64,000 bases of DNA from Phycomyces nitens. Taxonomy: Eukaryota > Mucoromycota > Mucoromycetes > Mucorales > Phycomycetaceae. The notes under the pieces are model-generated. The model saw nothing but the letters and a program-made list of their open reading frames with translations. It searched no databases and was not told the origin of the DNA. How positions within the stretch are numbered: position 1 is the first letter of the stretch; every line of letters starts with the position of its first letter. Location of the stretch: contig JAHRBC010000004.1 of the NCBI GenBank assembly GCA_022702545.1, forward strand, positions 2,976,001-3,040,000, written 5' to 3'. Below, one piece after another: positions 24,084 through 33,655 of this stretch. The position numbers and the translations under genes are program-made.

Positions 24084-25606
24084 TAGAGAGGGAGAGAGAG
24101 AGAGCGGGCGATTCTTTCGGGCAAGATTTCAATATTCTGACAGAGAAAGAGCGATTCCTGATGCGTAATGCTTACCTTTAAAACAATGTTTAGATGATAG
24201 GACAAAGAGTGTGATATTGGTTCAACTTGATCTTTTGGATGGCAAGAAAGAGAAAGAGAGAGAAAAGTGGGAGTCGGAAGATAATGTAGATGAAGTGTAT
24301 AAATATGTGTGTAAATATCAATATAATATAAATTGATATATATATATATTTTTATATATTTATATAAATATATATATATTAAAATGTATATATAGAAAAG
24401 AAATACAGAGCGAGATGACTGAATAGATTAAGAACTTTAAGGATAACACTCAATAAATATAGTCCAAAAATAAAGAGAGATTCCATTAAAACGTGTTCAT
24501 TACCTTGATAAAGTGAACGGCGAAGCTAATGGTCACCCTGTAGAAATCAGCCCGGATCAATCATGAAGCAAAGCAAAAAAAAATATATATAACCCTTTTT
24601 TTTTATTATACAAAAAATAATAAAATCTACAAGACCGCAAAATGGCTTAAAAGACAAATTCACGTGACTTTATAACCTCGATTGGCCCAATGTTGATCTC
24701 TTTTAATTGATCTCTTGTTGGCCAACAAGCCAAAATGGCTGTAGATTGCCTATTTAATCCCTGATGGCTTGTTTCTTTAGATTATGGATTTGTATGCCTT
24801 AGAAAATGAATTATCTCCAAGCATGGATAGAATATTTGCCTTTTTGGTTTTCATATAGAAAAGCTTAATCTAAATATAATTCCATGCCACAGCTGCCGAT
24901 GGAAGCAGTGTCTATTCATTTCTTATCCCTAAAAGATATTAAATTTATCAGAGGCTGAAACATCAGCTCCTTTGCAAAATCGACCCTGACTATACTTATG
25001 TCCGGTCCGGGCTATCTGGCTACTCGGTTCTAGGACTATAGCTCCAATTGAGGTCCAATCGGCAACTGTTCTGGAGTGGTGTAACTGTGGCATTCATCAG
25101 TGTCCTTTTACCACATTCCCTTCTCCAATAACGGGGCTAAGCTCAAGACTGCCCAGTCGATATTTAAAATTGTCGCAAGAGACTCACCAAGTGTGTTTCA
25201 ATTCTACACCAAGAATATTCATTCTACGGATTATGGCTTTTGGTTCAAAAAAAGTCTCTAATTTATACGGTCCAAAAAGTGTAGAATGAAACAAAGTCTT
25301 GGATGCTGGTGACCAATCAGAATCCATACCGCTACAATTTATTCTCTCAGTCGATTTCTATAGGTCACACAGGTCTACAACATATTAACCCCGTCTCGGG
25401 TAGCCAAATCTACCAATAATATGCAAGAGCTTGTGTGACTTGTCGAACGGTGGCTTTTCAGAAAGCGAAAAACAAAGAGTTCTTGATCCTATAAATTCTC
25501 GGTTTTCGGTATCTCATTGTTTTTCCCTCTTTTTTCAAAAATCTATAAGGTAAGATATGCCCCTCACCCGTATATACTTGTATTAATACTCTCTTTTTTT
25601 ATAGCC
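24023..25606. other. Divergent intergenic region, PRL phosphatase / TEF1 promoters
   Basis: Next to the phosphatase start it holds a (TA)n-(GA)n compound microsatellite at about 24042-24105 and TA-rich DNA to about 24390. ATTGG/CCAAT boxes occur at about 24680-24725. The proximal 600 bp before TEF1 is less A+T-rich, with TATAAA at 25490-25495 and a T-rich leader. A 5'-UTR intron is predicted at 25550-25604 (GTAAGA...TTATAG) directly before the TEF1 start, as is common for this gene in fungi. Confidence 0.6.
25550..25604 (+). other. TEF1: Predicted 5'-UTR intron of TEF1
   Basis: GTAAGATATG donor and a pyrimidine-rich ATAG acceptor two bases upstream of the ATG at 25607. Leader introns are frequent in EF-1alpha genes and often raise expression (family knowledge). 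Confidence 0.6.
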
Positions 25607-27041
25607 ATGGGTAAGGAAAAGACTCACGTTAACGTCGTCGTTATTGGCCACGTCGATTCCGTAAGTATAATCAGCTTCTTTTTGATAGACTTGTTCTAAC
25701 ATTTTTTATAATCTTCAGGGCAAGTCCACCACCACCGGTCACTTGATCTACAAGTGCGGAGGTATTGACAAGCGTACCATCGAGAAGTTCGAGAAGGAAG
25801 CCGCTGAACTCGGTAAGGGTTCCTTCAAGTACGCCTGGGTTCTTGACAAGCTCAAGGCCGAGCGTGAACGTGGTATCACCATCGATATTGCTCTCTGGAA
25901 GTTCGAGACCCCCAAGTTCATGGTCACTGTCATTGATGCCCCCGGTCATCGTGATTTCATCAAGAACATGATTACTGGTACCTCCCAGGCCGATTGCGGT
26001 GTCCTCATCATTGCTGCCGGTACCGGTGAGTTCGAAGCTGGTATCTCCAAGGATGGTCAGACCCGTGAGCACGCTCTTCTTGCCTTCACCCTCGGTGTCC
26101 GCCAGTTGATCGTTGCCATCAACAAGATGGACACCACCAAGTGGTCCGAGGCTCGTTACAACGAAATCGTCAAGGAAGTTTCCTCCTTCATCAAGAAGAT
26201 CGGTTTCAACCCCAAGTCTGTTCCCTTTGTCCCCATCTCCGGATGGCACGGAGACAACATGTTGGAGGAGTCCGTCAACATGGGTTGGTTCAAGGGATGG
26301 ACCAAGGAGACCAAGGCTGGTGTCAAGTCTGGAAAGACTCTTCTCGAGGCCATCGACAACATCGACCCTCCCGTCCGTCCTTCCGACAAGCCCCTCCGTC
26401 TTCCCCTCCAGGATGTCTACAAGATCGGTGGTATCGGTACTGTTCCCGTCGGTCGTGTCGAGACTGGTGTCATCAAGGCTGGTATGATCGTCAACTTCGC
26501 CCCCGCCGGTGTTGTCACTGAAGTCAAGTCCGTCGAAATGCACCACGAACAGCTCGTTGAGGGTCTCCCCGGAGACAACGTCGGTTTCAACGTCAAGAAC
26601 GTTTCCGTCAAGGATATCCGTCGTGGTAACGTCTGCTCTGACTCCAAGAACGACCCCGCCAAGGAGTCCGGTTCCTTCACTGCCCAGGTTATTGTCCTCA
26701 ACCACCCCGGTCAGATTGGTGCTGGTTACTCTCCCGTTCTCGATTGCCACACTGCTCACATTGCCTGCAAGTTCGCTGAGCTCCTCGAGAAGATCGACCG
26801 TCGTTCCGGTAAGAAGATGGAAGATGCCCCCAAGTTCATCAAGTCCGGTGACTCTGCCATCGTCAAGATGGTTCCCTCCAAGCCCATGTGCGTCGAGGCC
26901 TACACTGACTACCCCCCTCTCGGTCGTTTCGCCGTCCGTGATATGCGTCAGACCGTTGCCGTCGGTGTCATCAAGGCTGTCGAGAAGGTCGACAAGGCCT
27001 CCAAGGTCACCAAGGCTGCTGCCAAGGCTGGCAAGAAGTAA
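25607..27041 (+). CDS. TEF1: Translation elongation factor 1-alpha (eEF1A)
   Basis: GTPase that brings aminoacyl-tRNA to the ribosome. Two coding exons (25607-25660 and 25719-27041) give 458 aa, the normal length. The intron at 25661-25718 splits the P-loop codons GHVDS|GKST. Visible motifs: G2/effector region with [21 protein letters not shown] (G3), NKMD (G4), SGWHGDN (G5 area), and the lysine-rich C-terminal tail ending KAGKK. Codon use is strongly biased to C/T-ending codons (GTC, ACC, AAG, CTC), the mark of very high expression. That bias also creates a long open frame on the opposite strand (25671-26759), which is an artefact. Domains: GTP-binding residues 1-240, then two beta-barrels. 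Confidence 0.99.
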
Positions 27042-27619
27042 ACAGCTTTTGTCGCGTCTATTTCCAACCCAAAAACTTTTTACCTTTTACTTTGCTCTCC
27101 ATTAATTAAGCAAAAATTAATAAAAGAAAAAGCGAAACTGTCCGAGACAGCTTCCTTTTTGTTACAATTAAATCTAAAATGTCTTGTATGCTTAAAAAAC
27201 ATGTTTTTGAAAGATGTATATTTTTGACGTCTGGATAAAAGGTCAATGAAACAGTGAGGTTCGACACAGCTTATACATTTCAATAAACTGTATTAACAAA
27301 CAGAACCATCTTAAACACATGTCTGAGCTCTTTTTTTTTTCTTTGAAAAGAAACTTATAAAGGGCATCATGACAAAAGGTACAAGAAAAGCTTCATGTCT
27401 CTCACAACAGTGGTTCTGTGGCCAAAGTACACGTCGTTGTCCTTTTCTTTCTCCAACTCAAAATGCGCCAAAAATGGATTGATACTGACGCTAACATCAC
27501 TCTTGTTTCCTTTGCTATTTTCCAAGAAGAGTTTCAAGGCTATTATTGATGATAGAATGTTTGACAAGATGGAACATAGTAGCCGCTCTACTTCAATTTG
27601 ACACAAATGAAATCACAAA
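27042..27619. other. TEF1 3' region and spacer
   Basis: 3' UTR of TEF1 with several AATAAA/TTAATAAA signals near 27113-27295. Open frames at 27367-27606 (minus) and 27395-27601 (plus) are short and lack known motifs; they may belong to the retroelement remnant that follows. Confidence 0.45.
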
Positions 27620-27890
27620 TGTATTTGATATACGGTATATCAAACAGATTCTTGACGGATAACTGAACTAATTTCGCATCAGAAGCGATCAAGGTAACGT
27701 GTCAACGGCTAAGAATAACAAAGGCTACAACAAGTGTTGAGCACTCTCAAGTCGATGGGTTAGTAGAACGGATGAACAAGACAATGAACACCGCATTAGC
27801 AGTCAATGTGGAAAAGGACTCTAAAAAATGGGATGAATACCTACCATTTGTAACCTTTGCCATAGAAAATCCAAAGAGCTTCAAATGAAA
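27620..27890 (+). pseudogene. Retrotransposon integrase fragment (decayed)
   Basis: The frame reads GISNRFLTDN, a stop, then TNFASEAIKV and HSQVDGLVERMNKTMNT followed by KKWDEYLPFVTFA. This is the integrase core of LTR retrotransposons (Ty3/gypsy style): the second catalytic Asp in LTDNG-TNF and the Glu in GLVERMN, then the W-D-x-L-P-x-V segment (family knowledge). The Gly codon after DN is a TGA stop, and about 60 bases upstream the frame is shifted, so the element is dead. No reverse transcriptase, protease or long terminal repeats were found beside it. Confidence 0.7.
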
Positions 27891-28534
27891 AAGAAACAAG
27901 CTTTATATTAAAAGATCCAAAGAACTCCAAAAAGACAACAAGTGCAAACCAGTAACAATTGTATCTTTTCCACTCAAGAGAAATAACTCTAGCTAGCTAG
28001 AAAGAGAGCGATGGGACGTATGTACTGCCTATAAACCATTTATTATCTACTATCCCTATTTTTTATATTTTTATCCTTTATAAAAACATTATTACTTATA
28101 TCGTATTCTATTGTCTCATACGACTATCCCAATAAATCGAAACGGTGGAAAGCAAGTCACAAGATTACGCATTAATCCTCAACTCATAAAGATAGAACAA
28201 ACTGACAACAGTCGATTCTAATCTACTCTTCACATTACCAAATCGTCAAACATGAATTACTGCTCATGACAAACATCTCTTTCTTGTTTTGATTTCTGTA
28301 TATCAAAAGTATATGAAGCACAACCATATTATGTGTTGACTTGTGCCTTACACTATTGCTAATTCATATAGTCATTGTCTTGGTTTACGTTGTGTCGGTT
28401 TAACGGTATCTAAAGCTGTGCGTATTCCCAGTTAAAAAACCCAGTTGCCAATTTTTTCTTCTTTTTTTTTTATCCTTCTCATCTTTGCCTTTCTCATTCA
28501 AGTTTGTACATACACGCAATTATGGCTAACATCA
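27891..28534. other. Spacer between retroelement remnant and PD-(D/E)XK-like gene
   Basis: Short traces such as PKSFK may continue the retroelement, then A+T-rich DNA. The last 120 bases form a T-rich promoter/leader for the next gene. Nothing else is recognised. Confidence 0.4.
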
Positions 28535-30062
28535 ATGAAGAGTATCGAAGACGAGCTCAATTTATCTAGTAAGGCTCAGAGAGAAAGAAAGAAAAAGAAA
28601 TGGTACACGCTCTAACATAAATTATATAGCATATTGGGCGAACCAGGCAATAAACGACTGGAACGTCATTGACTATTTCATGAAACTGGTGGAGGACGAG
28701 CCGACAATAGATAGAAAGCTAGCGACAACAAAGATCATGAAAGATTTAGAACTTGTCCAAGCAGCTTTAATTCATGTGCCTGAAGTAAAGAGCAAGACAA
28801 CTACAATGCTAAGCGTTATAAAAAAGAAGAGTCTCGTAATCTCCATATTCTGGGAGAAGCACTCTTCAACGTTAAAAATGATTTCGCCTGACCACAAGTT
28901 GTATGTCAGGAAGACCCAAGCTCTCCTTGAAGAAGAAGCAACGAACATATCTACCCTCAAAAGGGAACAGGCTAGCTCCTCCTCCACCTCCACCTCATCC
29001 CTCTCCGAGACCTCAAAAAAAAAGATATATTGATACAAAAGGCAAACAAATCAAGCATGACAGTATTACTGTGCCTGGTTCGGATATTTCTTTGGCAACA
29101 ATCCTAAAAAGAAAAGCTGTAGAGTGCCACGAGAAGTTTGCTTTGACCTCTAAAGACCTCACATCGAGGCAAAGAAAAATAATGTCTGCTGGCCTCTCCT
29201 CAATTCTCGATCCGACAGACCAGTCGTTTGGCTCACCAAGATCAATCTTCACTGCAGAGCAATGGAATTACTGGTTTTCTCCTTAGAATTGGCGGTTTTA
29301 ACAATATTATTTGGTGGTTTTGACAAAACCACCAATTCTAAGGAAAAAACCAGTATGACAATGGCTATCTTGAAAAAAAGACTTGCAATTAAACGACATG
29401 CACTTGACAACGATATTTACAATACAATCAAGATTGTCCAGAATACATTGAACCTCTCAGCTGATTATGAATGTGCTGTTGAATATATAGACAAGTTGAA
29501 GCAGAAATACAGCAAGTCAGACAAACTCAAAGCAACAATTTATAAGATCATAAAGCGTATTCTCGAAACAATGGACAATTACAGTCATCTTTTGCATCAT
29601 AATAAAAAGAAGACTATCCGAGAAAACGAGTATTTGCGCTTAATTTGGTCTTTTATACTTGAGCTACTCTTCCCACCTAAAGGTATAGTTTATGTTGTCA
29701 CTGGCGAAAGTGAGAATGCATACTCTACTGAAAGCAAGAAGGAACAATACCCCCAGACAAAGTCAATACACGGCTTCAAGATTGATATAAGGCTTGTATT
29801 AAAAGTCGAAGAAGAAGAGATTGATGTTGCTGTTGGAGAATGCGCCAAGAAGAATGATGACAACAAAGCAATCAATGACAATGCAAAGCTGCTTCGAGAG
29901 TGTAAAGATACTATTGATGGATTAGTCAACAATCTGAAAAACACGAATGATGAAGTCATGTCTTATATGATTCAAATAACTGGCTCCTCCTGTGCTCTCT
30001 CTACTATGCATATCGCTGGAAATGGTTTATACGTTACAAAGCATAGATATACCATGACCTAA
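28535..30062 (+). CDS. PD-(D/E)XK nuclease-like orphan protein
   Basis: Best model: exons 28535-28568, 28630-28900, 28971-29273, 29354-30062, giving 438 aa with all joins in frame. The N-terminal part is helical and charged with a poly-Pro run; the C-terminal 200 residues form a compact domain. That domain has an alpha helix with YLRLIWSFILELLFPP, a GESENAYS element, FKIDIRLVLKV and DVAVGECAKK, then a helix KLLRECKDTIDGLV and a QITGSSCALSTMHIAG strand pair. The D-(x)n-E-x-x-K arrangement resembles a PD-(D/E)XK-type restriction-endonuclease fold (inference). I associate such proteins with multicopy families in zygomycete fungi but cannot name a function. The third intron coincides with a foldback element (separate entry). 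If introns 2 and 3 are not spliced, the gene is a frameshifted pseudogene. It lies in a transposon-rich island. Confidence 0.55.
29271..29353. repeat. 83-bp foldback element with TA flanks, overlapping an intron
   Basis: Two near-perfect inverted arms (29269-29299 and 29325-29355, including the TA on each side; two mismatches) enclose about 25 bases. The inner loop itself contains an 11-bp perfect hairpin, TTGGTGGTTTT then GAC then its complement. The outer ends are CTGGTTTT...AAAACCAG flanked by TA on both sides, as expected for a small Tc1/mariner-type MITE with TA target duplication. The element contains the GT (29274) and AG (29353) borders of the intron that restores frame in the surrounding gene. 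Confidence 0.7.
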
Positions 30063-30221
30063 ATTAATTCAGTAGCTTTTTTAGAATTCCGAAACTTTTC
30101 AATGAAAATGCACAACTTCTTTACATCTTTTTATCAGGATAAAATATAGATACAAGGCTGAAAATATTACGAGAAATAGATATAATATATATCAATATAA
30201 AAATGCAATTTATTTGAAGGT

Positions 30222-31285
30222 TTAATAATGGGTATGAGATCCATGATTTTTTTTAAGTTCTTGAATCCGATTTGGCATCGACATGCAATGGGATTCTACA
30301 ACTTTTTTTGGTATTCTTTTCCACTCTTCTTGCAGTGCACGAGCCAAAGAGTGTTTATTCGTAGGCTTCATCTTCCTGGATCTCAACTTATGTTCCAAGT
30401 AGAGCCATATGCTCTCTATTGGGCTCAGGTCAGGGCTGTTTGCTGGCCATGTCATAACAGGAAGATTCACCTTCTATTTGTACTCTTCAGCCAACAAACT
30501 CTTATGACAAGGTGCATTATCTTCTTGGAAAATGAATTCTCCATGTTTCCTTTGCTTAAGACTTCGAAACCAGGGCATTAAATCACGTTTTAAAAGTCTT
30601 ATGTACTTGTGCTGATTTAGCGTACCCTCAACAATTATAAGCTTTCCCACACCTCCAGCCCAAATACAGCCCCATACCATCACTGAACCCCCTCCACCTT
30701 GAACCTTTGGCACAATATATCCTCTCCTGAACTTCTGCTGCTTTGTGCGCCACACACGAACATTTCCAGCCCTCGGGAAAACCATGAATCTGGACTCATC
30801 ACTCCAGATCACTCGATTCCATTGCTGATTGCGACGACGAGCCTCATTAGCAAACCTCAGGCGGTCTTTTATATGCCTTTCCAGCAATAAAGGCTTTCTG
30901 GCAGCTACACATGACCGAATCCCAAGTTTCTTTAGGTACTTTCGAACTGCATCTCTCTTGATTGCAACACCTGATGATGTCTGAATCTCATCTGTAATGG
31001 TGTCTAATGTCGCGGTTGGATCTTTGCGCACGATGTTACTGAGAGATCTCAGATCACGATCTTTCAATAGACAGGGTCTTCCTTGACGTTTTTTAACAAG
31101 GGCAGTACCGGTTTTTTTTTCACTCTCTGCATTGCTGCTTTAACTGTGGGATAGGGTATATCATATCGCCGTGCAATCTCAGCCATGGATGTACCAGAGT
31201 CAAAGGCACCAACAATCTTGCCTTTCAGATAGTCTGAAAGTTCAGTCCTCTTCTGGGAGGTATTCTTAATAGTTTTAAAAGACAT
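30222..31285 (-). mobile_element. Tc1/mariner (DD34E) transposase, inactivated
   Basis: Minus-strand transposase of the Tc1 family in three frames. The N-terminus (from about 31285) has a helix-turn-helix with GAFDSGTSMAEIARRYD and a GRPCLL-type linker. The catalytic domain has WSDESRF (first Asp), FQEDNAPCH (second Asp) and SPDLSPIE (Glu); exactly 34 residues separate the last two, the Tc1 DD34E spacing. A frameshift lies in an A10 homopolymer (plus strand T10, about 31112-31121) between the DNA-binding and catalytic parts, and an in-frame TAG (about 30476-30478) follows KSLLAEEYK. No convincing terminal inverted repeats were found at about 30060-30220 or 31290-31420. The element is inactive but recognisable over its whole length, so the insertion is probably not very old. 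Confidence 0.92.
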
Positions 31286-31339
31286 GAGAAGAATCGAATG
31301 AGAAAAAGAAAGAGAAAAATAAAATAAAAACAAAAATAA

Positions 31340-31830
31340 AAGTTTATGATCAAAATTCCCTAATTAGGAATGGATACTCAAATAATCCAGGCCAGGGTAC
31401 ATTCATCATACCACATATATTTGATGATCTCTCCAGCCTACCAGAAACCTTTGCCCAACTACTGACAATGAAAAAAGAAGTTCAATCAATTGCAGACAAA
31501 ATAATCAAAGAAAGAAAGAAGATGCACACTGGAGAAGTCTCTTTTAATCAACAAAAAATGCCTGTTATCAATGATAAACTTAGCTGGCTTCGCAGTACCT
31601 GGTATACTCCTCCTCAAGGCCAAGTCTCAACAGTGCCACTCAGATGCTTTGGTCCCTTTTCCCCCAACTCCAATATTTGCCAATGAGACGAGTACATCAG
31701 CAGAGCAACCAAAGCAAGAATAGGTTGAAGAAGGTGCGGCTGACAAGTATGGATGGATCAAGCTTGACAATGGACAATATTATAATATGTATAGCAAGGA
31801 AACAGTAAGCAGACATCCTTTAGATTTCTA
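31340..31830 (+). pseudogene. Broken reading frame of unknown origin
   Basis: A frame from about 31360 reads YSNNPGQGTFIIPHIFDD through MKKEVQSIADKIIKERKK to WYTPPQG. It then needs a frame change near 31640 to continue as PTPIFANETSTS, meets a stop at 31720-31722, and goes on with DKYGWIKLDNGQYYNMYSKE. The coherent peptide texture across frames points to a decayed gene, probably a mobile element or a multicopy family gene cut by the Tc1 insertion. No domain recognised. Confidence 0.4.
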
Positions 31831-32391
31831 GTTTATATATACAATGCTTCAATGGCATGATGTTAAATAAGTTACTTGGTTTTCTTTCTTTCTTTTTAAT
31901 AAATTGATCCTCATATGCCTTTCTGTACTTTTTGCTGTTTTCAATGATGAGTGAATATATTTTGCCCTTCTAAAATAGAGAATGGCGAAATCCTCGTTAA
32001 TCTGAAGGACAAAGTCGACCAACAACATTTTTATTCGACATGTTTTGTAAAAGGCAGTTTATTGTGCCAAGGACACATTGTTACTACAAAATGTAACCAA
32101 ATCCAAAACGTTGTCTTGAACAAGACCAAGAAAACGCAGCAAACACCAACCAAGCCAGCCTCTCCTTTCTAAAGCAAAATATAGGAGCCTACACTCCAGA
32201 GTAAACAATCCCCAGCGTTCATGAATACTCTGCACTATCCGCAATTTAAAAGGTCTTTTTCGACAGCATTGCTGGCGCTGGTCATAGCTCATGATGCCAA
32301 GTATGATTTAAAGTGTAAAAAAGAAAAAGTGTACATATTTTCTTATATCCTTGACGAATTTTTATTAGTGACGTAACTGCTGCAGCGAGGT
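31831..32391. other. Accessory-island spacer
   Basis: Only short open frames on both strands (for example 31951-32172 plus, 32059-32292 minus), with no recognisable product; probably decayed mobile-element DNA. Confidence 0.35.
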
Positions 32392-33035
32392 TTATTCATT
32401 TTTATCAAGATGGAATTGATGTGCAAGTTTAGACAAAACAAAATTAGCTTTTGGTATATTCATATATTTACTTAGGCAATCATTATCCCGGTGCAAGGAA
32501 GCCGTATTAATTATGGCAACCAAGCTTACATTTTCAGTGGCATTGATATCTCTTGTACTAAATGTGATCCACGTTTTGGATACTCGCAGCTTTATTCTCC
32601 TCGAGACAAACAAAATTATCAAATCCATTTGGTCTTATTTGAGGGCATGTAAAATCTCAAGACAGAAAATGCTGAAAAAGTGAGCCAGAGTATTGCTGCT
32701 AAATTTAATATAAATGATGGTCGAGTTTGTTACTCAAATTCATACTATGCTGTTGTTTTAGCTGCAGAGAAAAAAGCGCATAAACTAATCAAGCAATATA
32801 TTTTCTGATTGTTTTATTATAGAGAAAGCTTTATATTTATAGGGAAAAACTGTCTTGGAAGATCTTTAGTAGAGCCACTACATTTATCACTAGCAATTTT
32901 GAATATTTTGTAGAAACACTTGCTGGGAAAATAATAGTCTATTTCGATCGCCAAAATGGAATACAGTCCTGTCAGTGCCAAATGGCGGTACTCAAACAAG
33001 CGATCTCGCAATTTCTGATTAGCGGCTTTGCTCAA
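32392..33035 (-). pseudogene. Possible TnpB/Fanzor-like remnant (C-terminal part)
   Basis: The minus-strand frame 32628-32392 contains VSKTWITFSTRDINATENV. This resembles the end of TnpB/Fanzor-type nucleases, where a Cys-X2-Cys zinc ribbon is followed by W-x-RDxNAxxN carrying the last RuvC Asp. Here both ribbon Cys are replaced (VSKTW in place of V-C-x-x-C). A second minus-strand frame just upstream (33035-32817) has YSILAIEIDYYFPSKCFY, which could match the I-D-E-x-x-T-S-x-x-C region. The frames do not join and no N-terminal domain is seen. The plus strand of the same region also has an open frame (about 32477-32651), so the call is tentative. Confidence 0.3.
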
Positions 33036-33655
33036 GATTCCCTTTTCTTTTTTTTTTACAAAAGATTATCTTTGGCATTTTTGAATGTTTCCAACAGAAT
33101 GTCTAGTGATATTTTGGAAGAATATCAACAGGAATACATCTTTACTGGCTTTACTGGCTTTGCTTATTTCAATATTGCTATCTTAAATTGCTGGTGGGTA
33201 ATATGGAATCGGAAATACAAAAATAATAATAATAACGAATCTTTATCAGATCTTCTTAAAAAGGATGTTGTCTGTATTCCTTGATAAAAGTGCAAGATAA
33301 TCGCCAGTTGCAAGAATATCTCCTGATGTCTACTAAATTCACAGGCTTCTTTGGGGATTAGTTGAGGACAATGCTGTTTATCAAACCGATTCCAAAGAAA
33401 AAGAGTGTGAGATTCTGGATAAATTATAACCGACTCTGTTGATTGGTCTCTTTAGATAAACTAATAAGATCCCTAAACTTCTTGGCAAACACTTGTCAAG
33501 GTACGGTTTGGTTGTGACGTAGAAGGTCATAGCGGTGACTGAAACAAGCCATCAGTTGTATTAAATAAGCTATGGATAACAAGAACACAAAGGGGGGGCT
33601 AAGGACCTTTTTATTACTCTTTTCTGTGTCCTGATATTCAAGTTGGACATTCCAA
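33036..33655. other. Spacer at the right edge of the mobile-element island
   Basis: A+T-rich with an AAT tract near 33222; one open frame (32982-33284, plus) lacks motifs. The last ~100 bases are the promoter side of the transporter gene. Confidence 0.4.

Noticed and set aside
24042..24105. TA/GA compound repeat as a CRISPR-like or regulatory array
   Set aside because: Plain microsatellite; no spacers.
25671..26759. 362-codon open frame antisense to TEF1
   Set aside because: Produced by the strong C/T-ending codon bias of TEF1 on the other strand; no motifs, and the sense gene is certain.
30060..31420. Terminal inverted repeats for the Tc1 element
   Set aside because: Both flanks were compared; only weak similarity (CCTAA-type words) was seen, not enough to call.
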